Origin: JACNLN01 sp964626495
Lineage (GTDB): Bacteria > Fidelibacterota > Marinisomatia > Marinisomatales > CAZVFT01
Direction of reading: 5' to 3'
Length of the DNA: 12,880 bases
Assembly (NCBI GenBank): GCA_964626495.1
Contig: CAZVFT010000070.1
Coordinates: 1 to 12,880 of the forward strand
In this document: in pieces, positions 6,635 to 12,833 of the stretch
How positions within the stretch are numbered: the stretch's first letter is position 1
How the letters are laid out: each line of letters begins with the position of its first letter
Notes under the pieces: generated by a model
The model's input: the letters and a program-made list of their open reading frames with translations, nothing else
What the model was told of the DNA's origin: nothing
Databases searched by the model: none
Program-made: the position numbers and the translations under genes

Positions 6635-8422
6635 CTAAAATGGATACTGTTGTTTTTTGTAAACATACTCAGCGATCTCCCGTTTCAGTCCGATAATGTC
6701 GACCTTTGGTAACATCCGTTTCTGAAATTCCCTAAGCATATCAATAACTTTATGGGATAAATGACCGCGGTAGATTCCGTTCAAACCAGTAAGTGCGAGA
6801 TTCATCATTCGGATAGACACCTCCGCAGAGTGAACCTTAGCAATGTCAACCAGTACCGGATCGTATCCAGTGGATTCGATGATCTGCAAGATGCGGGAAA
6901 TGTTACTGTCAGCAGTATAAAGATCGATGAACATGTTAGCTAATTCTTCAGTTAACTGCTGTCTGTGCTTTAGATCCTGACCATATTCATTGAGAGCTTC
7001 GTGGAATATATACAGTGCCAATCGCTTGCCGGTTTCAATAGCGTAGATTTCGTCATGTAAAGGACCCTTGGCGAATTCACTATCATCTTTTTTTAAGAAG
7101 CTATCTATTTCAAGAATGGCATCCCGGATGGGCAGTTCCTCAATGAGGGCTTTTTTCATCATATACCCGTTAATAATCATTCTGTTGATTTCATTTGTCC
7201 CTTCCCAAATGCGATCTATGCGATTATCTCTATAGACACCAGCCATAAGGAAATCCTCGATAAATCCATATCCACCTAATATTTGTACCCCATGATCATT
7301 AACAATATTAATAGCCTCGCTACCATAGACTTTGGTCATAGAGGCTTCAATCGCAAAGCGTTCCATAGCTTCACCCATATGAATATAATAATCCGGGTCT
7401 GACATGTCCAGTTTATCAATCTCATCCTGGATCAATCCAATCGTTCTGTAGATCATACTATCAGCCGTGTAGGTGAGAATGATCATATCGGCAAATTTTC
7501 CTTTTATTGCATCAAACTGAGCAATGGATTGCCCGAACTGTCTTCGCTCCAGAGCATATTTTACGGTTTCGGTAATAGCAGTTTTGCAGCCACCTAAATC
7601 TGATGCTCCCAGTTTAAAGCGCCCCAGATTTAGAGCATTGAATGCAATAGTAGCTCCTTGTCCTACTTTGTAAAGCAAGTTTTCTGCCGGCACTTTAGCA
7701 TCATTGAAAACAAGGGATGTAGTTGAACTACCCTTCATCCCCAATTTCTTTTCTTCAGGACCAATCTCAAATCCCGGTGTATCCCGATCAACAATGAATG
7801 CAGTGAACTTGTTTCCATCCACCTGGGTAAAGACGATAAAGACATCAGCCCACCCGCCATTAGTAATAAAGATCTTTTCGCCATTCAGGATGTAATATTT
7901 TTTATCTTCAGAGAGAACTGCCTGGGTCTTCCCTGAGAGGGCATCTGAACCAGCTTCTGGTTCGGTTAGACCATAAGCTCCTACCCACTCACCAGTAACT
8001 AACTTGGGCAGATATTTCCCCTTTTGTTCAGGGGTGCCGAACCAAGCAATAGGCAAAGTGCCAATCCCTGTCTGAACATTCCAAACTGCCATAAAAGATG
8101 CACTCAGTCCAGGTGAAAGAGATTCGCAAATAATAGCCGTAGTAATTTTGTCCATTTCCATACCGCCGTATTCTTCAGGAACGTCAACACCAAGCAATCC
8201 GAGCTCTCCCATTTCTCGTAACAATTGCAGACAGATGTCTTTATTAAATTTCTCAATGGTTTCTCTGTGTGGTAAAATCTGTTCGGCTGCAAATTCCTGC
8301 ACCATTTTTTCGATTTCTTGATGTTCTTCAGAAAATTGTTCTCTTGAGAAGACAGGGGAGGTTCCAATTGGCTCCACAAGAAATTTTCCTCCTGTTTCAT
8401 GCTTAATTTGTGTTTCACTCAT
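6635..8422 (-). CDS. fadE: acyl-CoA dehydrogenase, long FadE type
   Basis: This flavoenzyme introduces the trans-2 double bond into acyl-CoA, the first step of beta-oxidation, passing electrons to electron-transfer flavoprotein (not encoded here). In 595 residues it shows the acyl-CoA dehydrogenase motifs in order: YGLTEPEAGSD (150-160), FITNGG (185-190), RRQFG (293-297), ILGGYGF (381-387) and WEGTNEI with E407 as the expected catalytic base. A C-terminal extension of about 170 residues beyond the core is like Bacillus FadE (about 594 residues) and VLCAD. The frame opens at an ATG at 8437, but GGAGGAG lies inside those first codons and is followed after 6 bases by the ATG at 8422, which is the better start. 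It overlaps the last 8 bases of the upstream regulator gene, a sign of translational coupling. No signal peptide; cytosolic. Confidence 0.94.
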   Translation of the reverse strand: MSETQIKHETGGKFLVEPIGTSPVFSREQFSEEHQEIEKMVQEFAAEQILPHRETIEKFNKDICLQLLREMGELGLLGVDVPEEYGGMEMDKITTAIICESLSPGLSASFMAVWNVQTGIGTLPIAWFGTPEQKGKYLPKLVTGEWVGAYGLTEPEAGSDALSGKTQAVLSEDKKYYILNGEKIFITNGGWADVFIVFTQVDGNKFTAFIVDRDTPGFEIGPEEKKLGMKGSSTTSLVFNDAKVPAENLLYKVGQGATIAFNALNLGRFKLGASDLGGCKTAITETVKYALERRQFGQSIAQFDAIKGKFADMIILTYTADSMIYRTIGLIQDEIDKLDMSDPDYYIHMGEAMERFAIEASMTKVYGSEAINIVNDHGVQILGGYGFIEDFLMAGVYRDNRIDRIWEGTNEINRMIINGYMMKKALIEELPIRDAILEIDSFLKKDDSEFAKGPLHDEIYAIETGKRLALYIFHEALNEYGQDLKHRQQLTEELANMFIDLYTADSNISRILQIIESTGYDPVLVDIAKVHSAEVSIRMMNLALTGLNGIYRGHLSHKVIDMLREFQKRMLPKVDIIGLKREIAEYVYKKQQYPF

Positions 8423-9038
8423 GTTTTTCTCCTCCATGAGATTTTTTTATTAAACCTGTTAATATAAAATCTGTAATTGTTTCAATGTATTCTCGAGCTG
8501 TGATACCATGAGGATCAAAAAGGGTAAACCACATTATTCCCTCAATATTGACCATGATACTCATAGCTGTGAGTCGAATGTTGAGATCTTTAAATTCACA
8601 GGTCTCTACACCAAGTGTGACGATCCCAATAATACGAGCAAGAAATTTCGCATAGACTTCTTGAAGTTTATCTTTAAACTCCTGATCTCGACCAGCCAAC
8701 GACCAGAATTCCACCATAGCTTTAAAGACAGCGGGGTTTTTTTCATATTCTGAGATGAAGTAATCAAAGAGGTCCCGCATTTGTTGTGATGCAGTCTTAT
8801 CTTCTTCAACGATGTGATTCAATACAGCACTGTATCTGTCAACCCAATAATCCACCAATGATACAAAAACATCCTTTTTTGATTTAAAGTACCAGTAGAT
8901 AGCCCCCTTGCTAAGCTTAGATTGTTGAACAATGTCATCCATTCGGCTGTTATCATATCCTTTTTGAACAATAATCTGTAATGAAGCATTCAGAATCTGT
9001 TCTTTTCGGAGATTTTCTTTAGAAATGTCGTTTACCAT
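8415..9038 (-). CDS. TetR/AcrR-family regulator of the fad operon (FadR-like)
   Basis: A 207-residue transcriptional repressor. The N-terminal TetR DNA-binding domain has its helix-turn-helix near residues 34-54, with the hallmark KLSKGAIYWYFKSKKDVF (41-58). The remaining 150 residues are the helical ligand-binding and dimerisation part, which varies too much to name the ligand. Being first in an operon of beta-oxidation genes, it most likely senses long-chain acyl-CoA and releases DNA, as Bacillus FadR does; this is inference from context. The frame is open to an ATG at 9158, but those 40 extra codons would cover the promoter and operator, and the TetR domain starts normally at the ATG at 9038 (MVNDISKENL), so that start was chosen although no Shine-Dalgarno sequence is obvious. 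Its 3' end contains the fadE ribosome binding site. Confidence 0.9.
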   Translation of the reverse strand: MVNDISKENLRKEQILNASLQIIVQKGYDNSRMDDIVQQSKLSKGAIYWYFKSKKDVFVSLVDYWVDRYSAVLNHIVEEDKTASQQMRDLFDYFISEYEKNPAVFKAMVEFWSLAGRDQEFKDKLQEVYAKFLARIIGIVTLGVETCEFKDLNIRLTAMSIMVNIEGIMWFTLFDPHGITAREYIETITDFILTGLIKKSHGGEKHE

Positions 9039-9044
9039 AGTACT

Positions 9045-9062
9045 AAACCGACTGGTCAGTTT
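9045..9062 (-). promoter_or_regulatory. putative TetR operator overlapping the transcription start
   Basis: The arms AAACCGAC (9045-9052) and GTCAGTTT (9055-9062) form an 18-bp palindrome with a 2-base centre and 7 of 8 pairs matching. It starts about 8 bases beyond the putative -10 box and ends 6 bases before the ATG of the TetR gene, so a bound dimer would block transcription initiation. Size, symmetry and the GAC/GTC core are typical of TetR-family sites. No second copy was noticed in the window. Confidence 0.65.
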
Positions 9063-9069
9063 ATATGTT

Positions 9070-9098
9070 AATATAGAGTAGAATTGATTTAAATACAA
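9070..9098 (-). promoter_or_regulatory. sigma70-like promoter of the fad operon
   Basis: On the minus strand TTGTAT (9098-9093) and TATATT (9075-9070) are separated by exactly 17 bases, with AT-rich DNA upstream. Transcription would start near 9063, giving a leader of about 25 bases that contains the operator. This is the best promoter match found in the window. Confidence 0.6.
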
Positions 9099-9131
9099 TA
9101 AAAATTTTTTGATAATAATCAGGGGATCTAT

Positions 9132-9160
9132 CTTTGCGGAAGTATCGAACTTCCGCAAAG
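9132..9160. terminator. perfect 11-bp hairpin followed by TTTT
   Basis: CTTTGCGGAAG (9132-9142) and CTTCCGCAAAG (9150-9160) are perfect inverted copies around a 7-base loop, and TTTT follows on the plus strand. It could terminate plus-strand transcription. However, no plus-strand gene ends nearby and the right arm recurs at 9445-9455, so it may instead be the end of a repeat element. Confidence 0.5.
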
Positions 9161-9221
9161 TTTTAATGGCGAGAAAAAATCTTAGAAAAAGTGGAAATCG
9201 TCGCTGATCCCGGAACGGGTT

Positions 9222-9249
9222 GCCTGCCCGCCCTTCGTGAGCAGGCGGG
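9222..9249. repeat. GC-rich hairpin inside the repeat island
   Basis: GCCTGC (9222-9227) pairs with GCAGGC (9241-9246); alternatively CCCGCC (9227-9232) pairs with GGCGGG (9244-9249). The two mutually exclusive stems sit in a GC-rich patch that contrasts sharply with the surrounding AT-rich DNA, as is typical of dispersed intergenic palindromes. Confidence 0.45.
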
Positions 9250-9281
9250 GTAACGGTGGGTGAGTTAAGTGGAAACGGTTG

Positions 9282-9313
9282 CGTATTTACATAATTACGT
9301 ATTTACATAATTA
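9282..9313. repeat. tandem repeat, two exact 16-bp units
   Basis: CGTATTTACATAATTA occurs twice head to tail (9282-9297 and 9298-9313), followed by CGT. Degenerate relatives of the same words (TTACGTTTTACATATTTACG and GTATTTGCG) appear at about 9362-9390, after the GTCGG/CCGAC hairpin, so the array may once have been longer or interrupted by an insertion. Confidence 0.7.
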
Positions 9314-9324
9314 CGTCTATTGCC

Positions 9325-9359
9325 GTCGGCGACCAACGCTGAAGCGCCGGATCACCGAC
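9325..9359. repeat. imperfect hairpin GTCGG...CCGAC with inner stem
   Basis: The outer arms GTCGGCGACC (9325-9334) and GGATCACCGAC (9349-9359) pair with one mismatch and a bulge. Inside, CGCT (9337-9340) and AGCG (9343-9346) form a second short stem. It splits the TTACGTATTT-type repeats into two groups, which fits insertion of a palindromic unit. Confidence 0.45.
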
Positions 9360-9457
9360 AGTTACGTTTTACATATTTACGTATTTGCGTTTCAAAAAGT
9401 GTAAAATCCGTAGACTGGTGTTCAATATTTAGTCTTTGAAAAAACTTCCGCAAAGTT

Positions 9458-9585
9458 AAAATTATTGGGAAAATTGTAAATGATATTGAAATTTTATTTA
9501 TAGATTAACAAATCTATTTTAGTGACAAATAATGTATGAAAAGCGATAAATCAATAAGAAACATTAGATGAAGCATTGAATAACA
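9458..9585. other. AT-rich leader with a 7-bp palindrome
   Basis: This stretch upstream of the small membrane protein is extremely AT-rich. It contains the perfect inverted repeat ATAGATT (9500-9506) / AATCTAT (9511-9517) with loop AACA, followed by TTT. It may be an operator or a weak hairpin. No clear promoter or Shine-Dalgarno sequence could be assigned. Confidence 0.4.
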
Positions 9586-9918
9586 ATGATTCTTACTCGT
9601 TTGATACCGGTAATATTATCCACACTGCTTATAGCAGCCCATCTTTCAAGACACTACGGTAATCTAGTAGCTTTTATAATCTTGATTTTACTTCTGACCC
9701 TGCTTATTCGAAAACCGTGGACACCAAGATTCTGGCAAGGGTTGCTGTCAATAGCTGTTGTGGAATGGATCATTACTACGGTCGAACTGGTTCATTTTCG
9801 ATGGATTCATCAGGAGCCGTGGCTCAGACTTTTGGTCATTTTATCGTCAGTCATCCTATTCAATATTTTCTCCGTTATCTGGTTAGAGAACAGAAAGATT
9901 AAATCATATTATCAATGA
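9586..9918 (+). CDS. small four-helix membrane protein, unknown function
   Basis: This 110-residue protein is almost entirely hydrophobic, with four likely transmembrane helices near residues 5-20, 25-41, 50-69 and 79-99. Short loops carry the features that look conserved: AHLSRHYG (18-25), RKPWTPRFWQ (42-51) and HQEPWLRL (75-82). Similar small hypothetical membrane proteins with an RxPW...Q...PWxR pattern occur in other bacteria, but I know of no function. The ATG at 9586 has no obvious Shine-Dalgarno sequence; an alternative start is not evident. Its stop codon overlaps an ATG at 9915 (ATGA), suggesting that a coupled gene begins there and runs into the assembly gap, possibly the peptidase. 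Confidence 0.65.
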   Translation: MILTRLIPVILSTLLIAAHLSRHYGNLVAFIILILLLTLLIRKPWTPRFWQGLLSIAVVEWIITTVELVHFRWIHQEPWLRLLVILSSVILFNIFSVIWLENRKIKSYYQ

Positions 9919-9930
9919 CAATATTTAATT

Positions 9931-10030
9931 NNNNNNNNNNNNNNNNNNNNNNNNNNNNNNNNNNNNNNNNNNNNNNNNNNNNNNNNNNNNNNNNNNNNNN
10001 NNNNNNNNNNNNNNNNNNNNNNNNNNNNNN
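9931..10030. other. assembly gap of 100 N
   Basis: Exactly 100 undetermined bases, the usual placeholder for a scaffold gap of unknown length. The N-terminal part of the following peptidase, and any promoter or small gene before it, are hidden here. Reading frames drawn across it mean nothing. Confidence 0.98.
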
Positions 10031-11659
10031 GAAGGTCGCATTGCTGCGGAGTATATTGAAAAGGAGGTGGCAAATCTTGGACTTATTCCTATGGGGGATA
10101 ATGGGTTCCAGTATTTTGAAGTGGTCACATCCATACAGACCGGTGAGAACAACAAGCTTTCATTCCACCAATTTCAAGGGAAAGTGGGGGAAGATTTTAC
10201 CCCAGTTTCTTTTTCAAAGGATGGAATTCTTTCTGCACCCGCAGTCTTTGTCGGATATGGGTTTGATTTTGATACCGATACGTTAGCCTGGCACGATTAC
10301 AACAATGTGGATGTCACAGGCAAATGGGTCATGATCCTAAGGGGTGATCCAGAGATAGATCAACCAACTTCTATTTTTGAACAGTACAGTCCCCTGCGAT
10401 ATAAAGTATTGAAAGCCAGAGACCGAAAAGCAGGTGGGGTGTTATTTGTTTCCGGCAAAACCTTTGACGAAAACGATGATTTGATGGATCTGGTGTATGA
10501 TCAAAGTCTGGTGGATGCTGATATGCCGGTGTTGCATATTAAACGATCTGTTGCCGACACACTATTGGAAAAGAACAGTCATACAATCGAAGAAATAGAA
10601 TCTATTCTCAATGAAACACGTCAACCTTATAGCTTTGAGACTGGTGAAATTGTTACTGCTCAAACAGAAGTTATCAGGAACTGGGTAATGACACAGAATG
10701 TCATTGCTATGCTTCCTGGGAACGACCCGATGTTGAAAGATGAAATAATAATCCTGGGTGCGCACTATGACCATTTGGGATTTGGGGGTCCCGGAACTGG
10801 AAGTCGCCGACCGGATACACTGGCAATTCATAATGGAGCTGATGATAACGCTTCCGGAGTAGCAGCAATTCTAGAGATTATAGAGAAATTGGTAGAAAAT
10901 CGCAATAATTTGAGGAGGAGTATCTTTTTCATGGCATTTGGAGCAGAAGAGATGGGTCTTCTGGGGTCCAAGTATTTTGCAAAAAATCCACTCCTCGAAA
11001 TAGAAAATGTAAAAATGATGTTTAACCTTGATATGGTAGGGAGATTGGATCCAGAGACAAAATCACTCACAGTTGGAGGGACAGGGACAGCTATTGAACT
11101 TGAGGGTCTCGTTATGAGTGTTGCCGAGGGGAGGAATCTGACGGTGAAAACTTCACCTGAGGGATATGGGCCTTCAGATCATGCTACATTTTATGCTGAG
11201 GATGTTCCAGTTTTATTTTTCTTCACGGGAGTCCATGAGGATTATCACACGCCTGACGATGATACGGAGACGATTAATTTCGATGGAGAAAAAGTTGTTG
11301 CAGATTATGTATATGATCTGGTAGTGAATATAACCAATCGATCGGAAGCACTCGTTTACCAAGAAGCGGGACCAAAAGAAAGACCCGCAGGTCGCAGGAG
11401 GTTTAAAGTAACCCTCGGAATTATGCCGGATCACACTTCCAGTGATGTTGAGGGTATGCGAGTGGAAATGGTGATAAAAGATAGACCGGCGTACTTTGCT
11501 GGAATGCAAAAAGGAGATATCATCATTGCTATGGAGGGTAAACCAGTGAAAAATATATATGATTATATGTATCGCCTTGCAGAGTTTAAAACAGGACAGA
11601 GAATCAGTGTAGAAGTGATGAGAGTGGAAGAAAAGGTAATTTTAATTGTAGATTTATAG
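10031..11659 (+). CDS. M28-family metallopeptidase with PA and PDZ domains (5' partial)
   Basis: A zinc aminopeptidase-type enzyme whose frame is already open at the gap edge: EGRIAAEYIEKEVANLGLIP is the usual N-terminal region of M28 peptidases, so the internal GTG at 10067 is not the start. In the 542 visible residues a PA-like insert (about 62-215) is followed by the M28 core with complete zinc chemistry: H245 (GAHYDH), D271 (NGADDNASG), E306/E307 (FGAEEMG), D334 (NLDMVGR) and H406 (DYHTPDD). A PDZ domain follows (about 460-542; GMQKGDIIIAMEG). Related proteins are exported, so a signal peptide probably lies in the gap; substrate is probably peptide N termini. It may begin at the ATG at 9915, overlapping the stop of the small membrane protein gene. 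The stop is followed closely by a repeat island. Confidence 0.9.
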   Translation, partial: EGRIAAEYIEKEVANLGLIPMGDNGFQYFEVVTSIQTGENNKLSFHQFQGKVGEDFTPVSFSKDGILSAPAVFVGYGFDFDTDTLAWHDYNNVDVTGKWVMILRGDPEIDQPTSIFEQYSPLRYKVLKARDRKAGGVLFVSGKTFDENDDLMDLVYDQSLVDADMPVLHIKRSVADTLLEKNSHTIEEIESILNETRQPYSFETGEIVTAQTEVIRNWVMTQNVIAMLPGNDPMLKDEIIILGAHYDHLGFGGPGTGSRRPDTLAIHNGADDNASGVAAILEIIEKLVENRNNLRRSIFFMAFGAEEMGLLGSKYFAKNPLLEIENVKMMFNLDMVGRLDPETKSLTVGGTGTAIELEGLVMSVAEGRNLTVKTSPEGYGPSDHATFYAEDVPVLFFFTGVHEDYHTPDDDTETINFDGEKVVADYVYDLVVNITNRSEALVYQEAGPKERPAGRRRFKVTLGIMPDHTSSDVEGMRVEMVIKDRPAYFAGMQKGDIIIAMEGKPVKNIYDYMYRLAEFKTGQRISVEVMRVEEKVILIVDL

Positions 11660-11671
11660 CTTGAAAAAGTC

Positions 11672-11891
11672 GCCACAAAGCCACAAAGACACTAAACGAT
11701 GTAACGAGTCCTTCGGCTTCATTTCGACTTCAGTCAATACAGGCACTCAGGATAGGCCTTCCGAAATGAGGTATTGAAAATAATATACTTACCGTTATTG
11801 TTAAATACATTGTTATGATAAAAATATCATTATCCTTTTTCTATGTAACACCAGTTTAATAAATAGCTTTGTGTCTTTGAGACTTGGTGGC
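11672..11891. repeat. MITE-like island with inverted GCCAC...AAAGACAC ends
   Basis: The left end begins GCCACAAAGCCACAAAGACAC (11672 on) and the right end, read on the other strand from 11891, begins GCCACCAAGTCTCAAAGACAC, giving an imperfect terminal inverted repeat of about 25 bp. A nested inverted repeat is CTTCATTTCG (from about 11718) against CGAAATGAGG (around 11762-11771). The interior has no ORF of note. Ends of this GCCACAAAGACAC type are familiar to me from intergenic repeats of environmental bacteria, but I cannot name a family. It fills most of the 291-bp spacer between the peptidase and the next gene. Confidence 0.55.
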
Positions 11892-11935
11892 AGAAGAATT
11901 AAAAAGAGTAAAAGTCTATCTGAATATAAAATCAA

Positions 11936-11942
11936 AAGGAAG
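11936..11942 (+). promoter_or_regulatory. ribosome binding site of the 271-residue membrane protein
   Basis: AAGGAAG stands 8 bases before the ATG at 11951 and supports that start. Confidence 0.6.
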
Positions 11943-11950
11943 TTTTAATT

Positions 11951-12766
11951 ATGACAACATTATCCGGAAAGCAATCATTTTTTCTCTGGATTATTGTTTT
12001 AGTTATAACTCTGTCATCGGTGATTTATCAACGGAAAACGGGTCCGACCTATCCAGTTAGCAGGTCGGTGGATATCGGTGGTAAACTCATCCAATACGAG
12101 TTACTCCGTTCTCACAATTCTGACACAGATGCAGTGATGAATCTCATTGTTCCTGATCAGCACATTTCTGGGGAGATGCTATGGCGTCGTTATAGGAGTC
12201 ATGATGAATGGATGTCTGCATCTCTCGAACGGGAAGAAGATAGATTGATTATTTCCGTTCCCAGACAACCAGCTGCTGGTAAAGTGATGTATAAAATCGT
12301 TCTTGAAGATGGGGAAGGAAAGCGGTATGAGTTGCCCCAGGATCCTGTAATAATCCGATTTAAAGATCCCGTTCCAGCAGTAATTCTTATACCACACATT
12401 TTATTTATTTTTCTCTCTATGCTCTTTTCTACCAGAACAGGATTGGAAGCCTTATTCAAGGGAGATAAGTCATACAGAATGGCAATATGGACGATAGTAT
12501 CTCTCTTTCTTGGGGGGATCATTTTCGGTCCAATTGTTCAGAAATATGCTTTCGGTGCATACTGGACGGGATGGCCCTTTGGACATGATCTGACGGATAA
12601 CAAGTCCGCTGTAGCTGTGATTATGTGGTTACTGGCACTTTGGCGTGGGAAGGATCCCGCAAGACGACAGAGATGGATGATTGGAGCTGCTGTAGTTCAG
12701 CTGATAGTCTTTATGATTCCTCACAGTGTACTGGGATCTGAATTAGATTATACTCAATCACAGTAA
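11951..12766 (+). CDS. five-helix membrane protein with an extracytoplasmic beta domain, unknown function
   Basis: I do not recognise a named family. The 271 residues divide into an N-terminal anchor (about 10-26), an extracytoplasmic domain (27-140) rich in predicted strands with PRQPAAGKVMYKIVLED (104-120), and four further helices (142-160, 177-198, 218-232, 241-258). Between the third and fourth helices lies a striking segment, GAYWTGWPFGHDLTDNKS (202-219), whose aromatic, His and Asp residues look like a functional site facing one side of the membrane. The C terminus is short and polar. AAGGAAG at 11936-11942 supports the ATG. The next gene, 67 bp downstream on the same strand, encodes an Rrf2-family regulator, so a link to iron-sulfur, redox or nitric-oxide control is possible but unproven. 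The upstream repeat island probably separates it from the peptidase gene. Confidence 0.7.
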   Translation: MTTLSGKQSFFLWIIVLVITLSSVIYQRKTGPTYPVSRSVDIGGKLIQYELLRSHNSDTDAVMNLIVPDQHISGEMLWRRYRSHDEWMSASLEREEDRLIISVPRQPAAGKVMYKIVLEDGEGKRYELPQDPVIIRFKDPVPAVILIPHILFIFLSMLFSTRTGLEALFKGDKSYRMAIWTIVSLFLGGIIFGPIVQKYAFGAYWTGWPFGHDLTDNKSAVAVIMWLLALWRGKDPARRQRWMIGAAVVQLIVFMIPHSVLGSELDYTQSQ

Positions 12767-12816
12767 ATAAAACTGTCAAAAATATTTGCAGAATAACTAG
12801 AGTATTTATTAAACTT

Positions 12817-12830
12817 CTACCTCAAGGTAG
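12817..12830 (+). promoter_or_regulatory. dyad over the ribosome binding site of the Rrf2 gene
   Basis: CTACCT (12817-12822) and AGGTAG (12825-12830) are a perfect 6-bp inverted repeat with a CA centre, 3 bases before the ATG at 12834. The right arm contains the only Shine-Dalgarno-like sequence (AAGGTAG), so the element could be an operator for the regulator itself or a small RNA hairpin masking the ribosome binding site. Confidence 0.45.
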
Positions 12831-12833
12831 TAC

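Larger units (their letters stand above)
9132..9457. repeat. MITE-like noncoding repeat island with 11-bp inverted ends
   Basis: The island starts with CTTTGCGGAAG (9132-9142) and ends with its exact reverse complement at 9445-9455; a further copy of the right arm lies at 9150-9160, and the 15-mer AACTTCCGCAAAGTT is identical at 9148-9162 and 9443-9457. Between them is no convincing gene but several secondary structures: CCCG/CGGG (9209-9219), GCCTGC/GCAGGC (9222-9246), two tandem 16-bp units (9282-9313) and an imperfect GTCGG/CCGAC hairpin (9325-9359). No transposase is present. The structure fits a miniature inverted-repeat element or a nest of palindromic repeats. No clear target-site duplication was found. 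Confidence 0.5.

Noticed and set aside
8423..8437. Longer N terminus of FadE from the ATG at 8437
   Set aside because: These codons contain the ribosome binding site GGAGGAG for the ATG at 8422.
9039..9158. Longer N terminus of the TetR regulator from the ATG at 9158
   Set aside because: The extra 40 residues do not resemble a TetR N terminus and their codons overlap the putative promoter, the operator and the hairpin at 9132-9160.
9282..9313. CRISPR array
   Set aside because: The two 16-bp units are contiguous without spacers, and no cas gene is present.
10067..10069. GTG as start of the M28 peptidase
   Set aside because: Twelve codons upstream to the gap edge are in frame and match the usual family sequence, so the gene is 5' truncated by the gap.
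9915..10286. Open frame running across the run of N
   Set aside because: It exists only because undetermined bases cannot show stops. After the gap the M28 peptidase frame is the real one. Only the ATG at 9915 is kept as a possible start.
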